Shown: piece after piece, positions 1 to 4,857 of the stretch | Layout: each line of letters opens with the position of its first letter | Numbering within the stretch: position 1 is the stretch's first letter | DNA from: Pseudomonadota bacterium | GTDB taxonomy: Bacteria; Pseudomonadota; Gammaproteobacteria; Burkholderiales; Rhodocyclaceae | Assembly: GCA_030917225.1 (NCBI GenBank) | Contig: JAUPVD010000172.1 | Span: 1 to 5,109 of the forward strand | Direction: 5' to 3' | Length of the DNA stretch: 5,109 nucleotides | Made by a program: the position numbers and the translations under genes | Notes under the pieces: generated by a model | The model's database searches: none | What the model was told of the DNA's origin: nothing | The model's input: the letters and a program-made list of their open reading frames with translations, nothing else

Positions 1-240
1 GCTTTGATTTAAATGTGGAAAAAACAAAATTCGCACGACGCAAAAAAATGTGTGTCTTATTCGTGAAGTTTTTGCGGGCTGCGGTTTTTCAGCCGCTCCG
101 TGACGTAGTTCCTGTCAAGTTGCATGTCATTTTTGTAGTATGGAATTGATCTGGCGTAAGTTCGTTGCAAGTCTGGTAGCGTACATTCGTCGGGTGGGGT
201 TGGGTGTGCCAATATATTTTTTTGAAACGTGGGTTGAGAA
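1..240. other. AT-rich gene-free leader upstream of the cyclase-FHA gene
   Basis: This stretch has no convincing coding region on either strand and is clearly richer in A and T than the rest of the window, especially at 1-60 and 210-225. It presumably holds the promoter of the gene starting at 241, but no -35/-10 pair is good enough to name. The best is CTGTCA (112-117) with TAGTAT (136-141) at 18-bp spacing, four of six matches in each box. A small hairpin lies at 74-96 (GCG, bulged G, GCTG pairing with CAGCCGC around a T-rich loop). It has no following T-run and so is not a convincing terminator. The start of this region may be the tail of an intergenic gap that begins outside the window. 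Confidence 0.6.
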
Positions 241-1134
241 ATGAGCAAGGGAACACTGTCCATTCTATGTGCCGACATTACCGGTGGCGACAAGCTTTTC
301 GAGAAGCTTGTCCCGTCCGAGGCGGCGCATGCGCTTGGTCGTTACGAGAAGCGCATTGCGCAGACAGTCGAAGGTTTCCACGGGCGCCTCGCCAAGGGCG
401 CTGGTTCCAAGGTGCTGGCGTTCTTCTCCGAAGCCGAGGATGCACTGCAGACGGCAATCGAAATCCAGCGCCGTATTTCCAACCTGCCGCCGATGTCCGG
501 GGTGTCCCTCGGCATCCGTGTGGGCGTGTGTGTCGGCCATGCCAGCAACGAGATGCGTTTTTTCGACAACAATGCGAACAACGCCGCTGTCAGCCTTTCC
601 GATTTCGCTGCGCCGGGGCAGGTGCTGATCAGCGTGCCGAAGCGGGCTGTCGGCTTCGACTGGAACGAGCGCGAAGCACATAGCCGAACCGATGTTTCTC
701 TGGCCAGCGGCAAGCGTCAGTTGGGTGTTTTCGAGATCGACTGGCGCACGTTCTGCGCCGGCAATCTCAAGGCCGCCAATTTCAGCGTGGCGCCGGTCGA
801 TCGCTTGTTCATCCATTTCAAGGGCGAAACCCTTGAGGTGAATGCCGAACGGCCGCGCGTATCGATTGGCCGGCTGTCGAGCTGCGGCGTGCATCTGTCC
901 AGCGAGCGGTGTTCGCGGGTTCACGCCAAGATCGAGCGCCGTGGCGATACTTTTGTGCTCATCGATCAGAGCACCAACGGCACCTTTGTTACGCCCGAAG
1001 GTGGCAGCGAGCATGCCCTGCACAAACACGAGCTGGCGCTAAGCGGTCGCGGCCGGATCTGTTTCGGTGAGTCGTTTTCGGTGACCGGGGTGGAATGCCT
1101 GGACTATGCGATTGGCGAGGGGTTCAGACGCTGA
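241..1134 (+). CDS. Degenerate class III cyclase-like domain fused to an FHA domain
   Basis: The 297-residue protein is predicted to be cytoplasmic, with no signal peptide or membrane segment. Residues about 5-135 follow the class III adenylate/guanylate cyclase pattern: ADITG (11-15) carries the first metal-binding Asp at 12, KGAGSKVLAFF (52-62) matches the usual KxxGDxxLxxF, and NNAAVSL (113-119) and APGQVLIS (124-131) match the NxAAR and following strand motifs. The second metal Asp is Ser56 and the transition-state Arg is Val117, so cyclase activity is unlikely; a nucleotide-sensing or dimerisation role is inferred. Residues about 186-285 form an FHA domain with its phosphopeptide-binding residues present: GR (210-211), SRVHA (225-229) and NGT (246-248). 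FHA domains bind phosphothreonine, so a partner Ser/Thr kinase is expected, but none lies in the window. The start codon is preceded by only a weak Shine-Dalgarno (TTGAG). The gene appears monocistronic and ends before a strong hairpin. Confidence 0.9.
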   Translation: MSKGTLSILCADITGGDKLFEKLVPSEAAHALGRYEKRIAQTVEGFHGRLAKGAGSKVLAFFSEAEDALQTAIEIQRRISNLPPMSGVSLGIRVGVCVGHASNEMRFFDNNANNAAVSLSDFAAPGQVLISVPKRAVGFDWNEREAHSRTDVSLASGKRQLGVFEIDWRTFCAGNLKAANFSVAPVDRLFIHFKGETLEVNAERPRVSIGRLSSCGVHLSSERCSRVHAKIERRGDTFVLIDQSTNGTFVTPEGGSEHALHKHELALSGRGRICFGESFSVTGVECLDYAIGEGFRR

Positions 1135-1158
1135 GGCATGGGGAAAAGGGAGTTCGAG

Positions 1159-1196
1159 AAATGACAACGCCGACATTCAAGTCGGCGTTGTCATTT
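1159..1196. terminator. Bidirectional hairpin terminator between convergent genes
   Basis: A perfect 16-bp inverted repeat (arms 1159-1174 and 1181-1196) encloses the 6-nt loop ATTCAA. The GC-rich core (AACGCCGAC) is flanked by AAAT/ATTT, so each strand ends in a short T-run of three. It lies 24 bp after the cyclase-FHA stop and 10 bp after the stop of the leftward YceI gene, exactly where a shared terminator for convergent genes is expected. The T-tracts are short, so termination may rely mainly on the long stem. Confidence 0.85.
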
Positions 1197-1206
1197 GTAG
1201 GCGGGC

Positions 1207-1776
1207 TTACTGCTTGATCGCTTCGACCGAGATGCCGAGCGTCACTTCGTCGCTGACATAAGGCACGTTTTTGCCCATGTTGAACTCGGAGCGCTTGATC
1301 TTCGCCGTGGCGTTGGCGCCGACGGCATCCTTCTTCAGCATCGGATGCGGCGCGGTGTGGAACGACGTCACCGCCAGCGTCACCGGCCGCGTCACGCCCT
1401 TGATAGTCAGGTTGCCTTCGATGCTCACCGGCTTGTCGCCGTCGAATTTCACCGCCGTCGACTTGAAGGTGATCGTCGGGTGTTTGGCGGTGTCGAAGAA
1501 ATCCTCGCCCTGGATGTGCTGGTTGAACAGCGCGTAGCCGGTATCGACCGAGGTGGCGTCGATGCTGATGTCCACTTCACCGGTCTTCGCCGCGCGATCC
1601 CAGACGATCTTGCCGGTAGTCTTGGTGAAGCGATGCACCTGATTCGAGAAGCCGAGGTGGTTGTACTCGAAGCGCGGGTAGGTGTGGGTACCGTCGATGC
1701 CGTAGGTTTCCGGTGCGGCAAAAGCCGGTGCCGAGACGAATGCGGCGAGAGCGAGGGTGGCAAGGGTTTTTTTCAT
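1207..1776 (-). CDS. yceI: Periplasmic YceI-family lipid-binding-type protein (copy 1)
   Basis: The product has 189 residues, close to the roughly 190 of E. coli YceI. The first 20 residues are a classic Sec signal peptide (MKK, hydrophobic core, AFA cleavage site before Ala21), so the protein is periplasmic. The YceI domain fills the rest: HLGFS (40-44), SVDTG (76-80), EDFFDTAKHP (91-100), GNLTIKGVTRPVTL (121-134) and a C-terminal strand near FNMGKNVPYVSDEV (165-178). The family forms a lipocalin-like barrel, and a Thermus member binds a polyisoprenoid; the ligand here is unknown. The start at 1776 is chosen because AGGAG lies 6 nt upstream (complement of 1783-1787) and the signal peptide begins there; a longer reading frame to 2142 only overlaps the neighbouring gene. 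It is the last gene of the operon, 31 bp after the other YceI gene and just before the hairpin at 1159-1196. Confidence 0.95.
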   Translation of the reverse strand: MKKTLATLALAAFVSAPAFAAPETYGIDGTHTYPRFEYNHLGFSNQVHRFTKTTGKIVWDRAAKTGEVDISIDATSVDTGYALFNQHIQGEDFFDTAKHPTITFKSTAVKFDGDKPVSIEGNLTIKGVTRPVTLAVTSFHTAPHPMLKKDAVGANATAKIKRSEFNMGKNVPYVSDEVTLGISVEAIKQ

Positions 1777-1782
1777 GGAATT

Positions 1783-1787
1783 CTCCT
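1783..1787 (-). promoter_or_regulatory. Ribosome binding site fixing the start of YceI copy 1
   Basis: On the - strand this reads AGGAG, 6 nt before the ATG at 1776. It decides the start against the in-frame extension that continues upstream to 2142. Confidence 0.85.
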
Positions 1788-1807
1788 GTTGGATGCGTTG
1801 GGTGGGC

Positions 1808-2374
1808 TTACTTCTTTGCTGCGACGAGATTGAACTTGACCTGCACTTCGTTGGCGACGGTGCCGACGTCGGACCACGCTCCTTCGCCGATGGCGAAGTC
1901 GAGGCGCTTGACGGTGAAGCTGCCGGCGAAGGTGGCGCTGCTGCCGTCCTGCTTGACGGTAAAGGGCAGTACGGCGTCCTGTGACTTGCCCTTGATGTTG
2001 AGCTTGCCGATGGCTTCGTAGCGGTCGCCGCCGAGTGCCTTGACGCTGGACGAGACAAAGCTGGCCGTCGGGAAGACCTTGACGTTGAACCACGGTTTGC
2101 CGACGACCTCGTCGTTGGCGTCGGGCGAACCGGCGTCGACACTGTTCAGGTCGAGGTCGATCCTGGCGCTGGCCGCGGTCGGCTTGGCCGGATCGAAGCT
2201 GATCGTGGCGTTGAATTTTTTGAAATGGCCATCGACGGCGACGCCCATCTGTTTCGAGGTTAAGGCGACACTGCTTTTGGCGGCCTGCAAGGTGCCGTAT
2301 TCAACGGCCTGGGCGGGCATGCCCCCGAGGGCAAGGGCACTAACGCTTGTGGAAAGAATGAGTCTGCGGATCAT
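1808..2374 (-). CDS. Periplasmic YceI-family protein (copy 2, divergent paralogue)
   Basis: The product has 188 residues. Residues 1-23 form a Sec signal peptide (MIRR, a hydrophobic stretch, AQA cleavage site before Val24). The mature part shows the YceI pattern: DPAKPTAASARIDLDLNSVD (61-80), KPWFNVKVFPTASF (93-106), DRYEAIGKLNIKG (117-129) and a C-terminal stretch with GEGAWSDV (163-170) before the last strand. It differs widely from the other copy: it lacks that copy's HLGFS motif and carries the GxWSDV-type ending, so the two are old paralogues from different YceI subgroups rather than a recent duplication. The start at 2374 is chosen because AGGAG (complement of 2380-2384) lies 5 nt upstream and the signal peptide begins there; a TTG at 2401 in the same frame would add nine residues ahead of the signal peptide and overlap the b561 stop. 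It follows the b561 gene by 23 bp and is probably co-transcribed with it. Confidence 0.94.
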   Translation of the reverse strand: MIRRLILSTSVSALALGGMPAQAVEYGTLQAAKSSVALTSKQMGVAVDGHFKKFNATISFDPAKPTAASARIDLDLNSVDAGSPDANDEVVGKPWFNVKVFPTASFVSSSVKALGGDRYEAIGKLNIKGKSQDAVLPFTVKQDGSSATFAGSFTVKRLDFAIGEGAWSDVGTVANEVQVKFNLVAAKK

Positions 2375-2379
2375 GGTTG

Positions 2380-2384
2380 CTCCT
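2380..2384 (-). promoter_or_regulatory. Ribosome binding site fixing the start of YceI copy 2
   Basis: On the - strand this reads AGGAG, 5 nt before the ATG at 2374. It favours that start over the upstream in-frame TTG at 2401. Confidence 0.85.
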
Positions 2385-2397
2385 GTGAGATGTTCAA

Positions 2398-2952
2398 TCA
2401 ACGGTTCTTGTCGAGAAATCGGGAAATGGGCAGCATGCGCGCCAGCACGTCGTCACGGTCGATGAGATGGTGCTTGAGCGCGGCGCCGGCATGGGCCAGC
2501 ACAAGGCCCGCCAGGCTGTAGTTGAGAAACTTGTGTACCGCCTGCAGAAGATCGCCCAGTTCCTTGTTCTTGTCGAGCAGGTCCGGCAGCGGCAGCACGC
2601 CGAACCAGACGGTCTGGAAACCTTTGGCCGAACTCATCAGCCAGCCGGAAAGCGGAATGGCAATCATCAGCAGGTAGAGCAGGTGATGCACGCCGTGCGC
2701 GGCAACGACCTGCCAGCGCGGCATGCCGGCCGGGTCGGGCGGCGGCGGGTGGCCGATACGCCAGGCAATGCGAGCCAGGACCAGCAGAAAGACCGTAACG
2801 CCGGCCCATTTGTGCCATGAATAGATCTGCAGCTTCTGCGGCGAGAGCTTGAGGCCGGTCATGTACAGGCCGACGCCAAACAGACCGATCAGGACGAGGG
2901 CGATCAGCCAGTGCAGGCCGATGGCCGTGGCGGTGTAGCGATTGCGGGTCAT
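2398..2952 (-). CDS. Cytochrome b561 (CybB/YceJ-type di-heme membrane protein)
   Basis: This 184-residue inner-membrane protein matches the usual length of bacterial b561 (176-190). It has four hydrophobic segments, roughly at residues 10-31, 47-64, 85-106 and 140-160. Four histidines sit where E. coli CybB binds its two b hemes: His14 (IGLHW), His47 (SWHKW), His140 (AVHKF) and His154 (LAHAG); the 14-residue gap between the last two is the same as in CybB. The C-terminal KHHLIDRDDVLARMLP stretch is typical of the family. Known members exchange electrons with ubiquinol; the partner here is unproven. The start at 2952 has AAGGAG 7 nt upstream and overlaps the preceding dioxygenase stop as ATGA, which suggests translational coupling. 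An extension to 3057 would only re-read the dioxygenase gene. The pairing with downstream YceI genes resembles enterobacterial yceJ-yceI. Confidence 0.95.
   Translation of the reverse strand: MTRNRYTATAIGLHWLIALVLIGLFGVGLYMTGLKLSPQKLQIYSWHKWAGVTVFLLVLARIAWRIGHPPPPDPAGMPRWQVVAAHGVHHLLYLLMIAIPLSGWLMSSAKGFQTVWFGVLPLPDLLDKNKELGDLLQAVHKFLNYSLAGLVLAHAGAALKHHLIDRDDVLARMLPISRFLDKNR
2949..2952 (-). promoter_or_regulatory. ATGA stop-start overlap coupling dioxygenase and b561
   Basis: On the - strand the four bases read ATGA: the b561 ATG and the dioxygenase TGA share two bases. With AAGGAG (complement of 2960-2965) inside the end of the dioxygenase gene, this is a classic arrangement for reinitiation and fixes the b561 start. 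Confidence 0.85.
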
Positions 2953-3788
2953 GCGGCTTCTCCTTGTTGTACGCCGTGCGCTGCAGGCCAGAAGGCAAAG
3001 CTGTCCATTGCCAGCACCTGCTCGTCGATTCCCTGATAGATCGGTTCTGCGCGCCAATCGTTCCCTGCATTCCCCGCCGCGCCGAGCGCGACCAGCAGTG
3101 GCAGCAGGTGTTCCTCGCTGGGGTGGGCGCGGGTGGCGTCCGGGGCGAGGCTGCGATAGCGCAGCAGCGCTTCGCTGCTGCCACGTTCGAGCTGCTTGCC
3201 GATCCAGTCGGCAAAGCGCCGGACGTAGGCGGGGGATGGGGTGTCTGCTGCCGCCGTCTGGAAATCGGCCAGGTTGTGCGTCAGGTTGCCCGAGGCCACG
3301 ATCAGTACGCCGGCGGCGGGCAGGTCGGCCAATGCCGCGCCGAGGCGCAGGTGGTGTTCGGTGCCGCGATGCGGTTGCAGCGACAGCGTCACGACAGGCA
3401 CGTCGGCGTTCGGATACATCTGGCGCAGCGGTATCCAGGCGCCGTGGTCGAGGCCGCGCCGGGTATCGAGGCGAGTGGCGAAGCCGCTCGCCTGCAGCTT
3501 GGCGGCAATCGTTTCGCCGAGTGCCCGGTTGCCCCTTGCCGGGTAGCTGATGCTGCGCAATGCGTCCGGGAAGCCGCCGAAGTCGTGGATCGTCTGCGGT
3601 GCTTCTGCCAGCCCGACGGTGGCCACATCGGTACTCCAGTGGGCGCTGACGATCACGATGGCTTGCGGGCGCGGCAGCGATTTCGCGAAGCGGGCAATGG
3701 CCGCACCGGCAGCACCGGGGTGCAGTGCGAAGTTGGGTGATCCGTGCGGGACAAACAGTACCGGCAGCGATGTGTGGGGGTGGTGCAT
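2949..3788 (-). CDS. DODA/YgiD-type class III extradiol ring-cleavage dioxygenase
   Basis: The 279-residue protein has no signal peptide and is predicted to be cytoplasmic. It belongs to the LigB-like 4,5-DOPA dioxygenase family, whose members open catechol-type rings using a metal held by histidines. Conserved landmarks are PHGSPNF (14-20, His15), VSAHWST (48-53 region, His50), LDHGAWIPL (113-121, His115), SGNLTHNL (166-173, His171) and HPSEEHLLPL (222-231, His222 and His227). His15, His50 and one C-terminal His are the likely metal ligands. The substrate cannot be read from the sequence; family members act on DOPA or other catechols, and many bacterial ones are uncharacterised. The start at 3788 is the only good Met after the divergent intergenic region and places HGSP near the N-terminus as usual. 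Its Shine-Dalgarno is poor. It is the first gene of the operon, divergent from the LysR gene and overlapping b561 by 4 nt. Confidence 0.93.
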   Translation of the reverse strand: MHHPHTSLPVLFVPHGSPNFALHPGAAGAAIARFAKSLPRPQAIVIVSAHWSTDVATVGLAEAPQTIHDFGGFPDALRSISYPARGNRALGETIAAKLQASGFATRLDTRRGLDHGAWIPLRQMYPNADVPVVTLSLQPHRGTEHHLRLGAALADLPAAGVLIVASGNLTHNLADFQTAAADTPSPAYVRRFADWIGKQLERGSSEALLRYRSLAPDATRAHPSEEHLLPLLVALGAAGNAGNDWRAEPIYQGIDEQVLAMDSFAFWPAAHGVQQGEAA

Positions 3789-3836
3789 GGGCGTTTGGAA
3801 GCGGGGGCTGATTGGCGATAGGCGTACTTTAGGGAA

Positions 3837-3850
3837 TTTGCTGTAGCAAA
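3837..3850. promoter_or_regulatory. Candidate LysR operator (T-N11-A dyad)
   Basis: TTTGCT-GT-AGCAAA is a perfect 14-bp palindrome in the divergent intergenic region. It contains a T-N11-A arrangement (T3837, A3849), the core of LysR-family binding sites. Its position about 50 bp before each start codon suits a regulator that acts on both promoters. Binding is inferred, not shown. Confidence 0.6.
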
Positions 3851-3864
3851 AATAGGAGACAATA

Positions 3865-3881
3865 AGCAATTGTTTGTTGCT
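3865..3881. promoter_or_regulatory. Second candidate operator dyad AGCAA-N7-TTGCT
   Basis: This 17-bp interrupted palindrome uses the same AGCAA/TTGCT half-sites as the dyad at 3837-3850, in the opposite order. Its GCAA lies 20 bp from the GCAA of the first dyad, about two helical turns, as expected for neighbouring LysR dimers on one DNA face. The downstream half-site also forms part of the hairpin at 3874-3894. Confidence 0.45.
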
Positions 3882-3894
3882 CTGGAGGCAACAA
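3874..3894 (+). promoter_or_regulatory. Inverted repeat enclosing the LysR gene ribosome binding site
   Basis: TTGTTGC (3874-3880) and GCAACAA (3888-3894) form a perfect 7-bp stem around the 7-nt loop TCTGGAG. The Shine-Dalgarno GGAGG (3884-3888) lies almost wholly in the loop, and the last stem base is the A of the ATG. In RNA it could modulate translation; as DNA it is another GCAA-type dyad, 22 bp from the previous one, and could be an autoregulatory operator. Confidence 0.45.
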
Positions 3895-4841
3895 TGGATC
3901 GGCTGGAAAATATGGAGATGTTTTGCCGCGTGGCTGAAATGGGCAGTTTTTCTGCCGTGGCCCGGCATCTGGATGTCGCCCGCTCGGTAGTGACGCGGCA
4001 GGTGGCGGCGCTGGAAGCGCATCTCGGTGTCAAGCTGATCGCGCGCAGCACACGACGCCTGAACCTGACCAGCGGCGGCCTGGCTTATCTGGAAAAGTGC
4101 CGCGAGATATTGGGCCTGGTCGAGGCGGCCGAGTCGGATGTGGCCGCCGAAGGGCAGGTGCCGCGTGGACATGTGCGGATCAGCGTGCCCTTCAGTTTCG
4201 GCCTGCGTCACCTGACGCCGTTACTGCTCGATTTTGGTTTGCGCTATCCCGAGATCACGATCGAAGTCGATTACACCGACCGGCGGGTGAACATGATCGA
4301 AGAGGGGATCGATCTGGCCATCCGCATCACCGGCAAGCTGGCACCGCAGGATGTGGCGCGCAAGATCAGTGTCTGCCGCATGCTGGTCGTGGCTTCCGAA
4401 GATTATCTGCAGCGGAGCGGGGAACCGAAGCGGCCGGAAGACCTGATCGACCACGAGTGTTTCGGTTATGTGCCGGCGCAGCAGTCGAGCTGGGGGTTCG
4501 TTGTCGATGGCGAGGTGCGCTGGTATCCGATTCGTGGTCGCCTGCAGGCCAATAACGGCGATGCCTTGCTTGATGCGGCGATTCGCGGCATCGGCATCAC
4601 CAATCCGCCAACCTTCATCGCGGCTTCTGCCATAGAAGCGGGCAGCGTGCGCCCCATCCTCACCGACTATGCCCTGCCGGAGTTGGGTATCTACGCGATG
4701 TTCCCCGGCAACCGCTATGTGCCGAGGCGCGTACGGGTGCTGGTGGATTACCTGGTGGAACGGATCGGGCCGGAGCCCTACTGGGATGCGCTGCCCCTGT
4801 TTCGGTCAGGGCGGGCGGCGGGAAAGCGTTTGCGCAAGTAA
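3894..4841 (+). CDS. LysR-family transcriptional regulator (DmlR/CrgA-like)
   Basis: The 315-residue length is typical of LysR regulators. Residues 1-60 form the winged helix-turn-helix: MDRLENMEMFCRVAEMGSFS opens it, with the recognition region near ARHLDVARSVVTRQVAALE (23-41) and the wing near RSTRRLNLTSGG (51-62). A linker helix follows to about 88, then the two-lobed effector-binding domain from VRISVP (94-99) to about 300, including the IDLAIR stretch usual in the DmlR/CrgA subgroup. The effector is not readable. The start at 3894 has GGAGG 5 nt upstream; a TTG at 3870 in frame would add eight residues and run through this site. Its divergence from the dioxygenase operon and the dyads between them make that operon its most likely target, with probable autoregulation. 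It ends 13 bp before the stop of a convergent gene. Confidence 0.95.
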   Translation: MDRLENMEMFCRVAEMGSFSAVARHLDVARSVVTRQVAALEAHLGVKLIARSTRRLNLTSGGLAYLEKCREILGLVEAAESDVAAEGQVPRGHVRISVPFSFGLRHLTPLLLDFGLRYPEITIEVDYTDRRVNMIEEGIDLAIRITGKLAPQDVARKISVCRMLVVASEDYLQRSGEPKRPEDLIDHECFGYVPAQQSSWGFVVDGEVRWYPIRGRLQANNGDALLDAAIRGIGITNPPTFIAASAIEAGSVRPILTDYALPELGIYAMFPGNRYVPRRVRVLVDYLVERIGPEPYWDALPLFRSGRAAGKRLRK

Positions 4842-4857
4842 GCGGTGCTGCCGCTTA
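4839..4857. terminator. Short hairpin holding both convergent stop codons
   Basis: TAAGCGG (4839-4845) and CCGCTTA (4851-4857) form a perfect 7-bp stem with loop TGCTG. The left arm begins with the TAA of the LysR gene and the right arm is the TAA of the convergent gene. It fills the whole 13-bp intergenic gap. The + strand has only a late, broken T-run (TTCTTT at 4865-4870), so it is a weak candidate for a bidirectional terminator. Confidence 0.4.

Larger units (their letters stand above)
3789..3893. promoter_or_regulatory. Divergent promoter/operator region between LysR and the operon
   Basis: This 105-bp gap between divergent start codons must hold the promoters for both the regulator and the four-gene operon. 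It is AT-richer than its flanks from about 3828 on. No strong sigma-70 hexamer pair could be assigned in either direction; TAAAGT on the - strand (complement of 3826-3831) is a passable -10 for the operon but has no good -35. The LysR-proximal half carries repeated TTGC/GCAA dyads, described as separate entries. LysR regulators usually bind such divergent regions, repressing themselves and activating the neighbour. Confidence 0.75.

Noticed and set aside
74..96. Hairpin in the leader as a terminator of an upstream gene
   Set aside because: The stem is short with a bulge and no T-run follows on either strand.
152..168. Sigma-54-like promoter TGGC ... TTGC upstream of the cyclase-FHA gene
   Set aside because: The two elements are separated by 9 nt rather than the required 7, so the -24/-12 spacing is wrong.
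57..293. 78-residue - strand open frame across the leader and the start of the cyclase-FHA gene
   Set aside because: It starts inside the coding region of the opposite gene, has no ribosome binding site I can see, and its composition is not protein-like in the leader part.
204..1029. Long open frames on both strands within the cyclase-FHA gene
   Set aside because: They are shadows of the 241-1134 gene, which has recognisable cyclase and FHA motifs; the alternatives are Arg/Ala/His-rich with no family pattern.
1776..2142. N-terminal extension of YceI copy 1 by 122 residues
   Set aside because: The extension is Ser/Arg/Pro-rich shadow of YceI copy 2, and the signal peptide plus AGGAG fix the start at 1776.
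2453..3214. 253-residue - strand frame overlapping b561 and the dioxygenase
   Set aside because: It is an out-of-frame shadow of two well-recognised genes, with Arg/Ala/Pro-rich sequence and no domain.
3789..4211. N-terminal extension of the dioxygenase to 4211
   Set aside because: It would run through the divergent promoter and antisense to the LysR DNA-binding domain; family members start close to the HGSP motif, as with the ATG at 3788.
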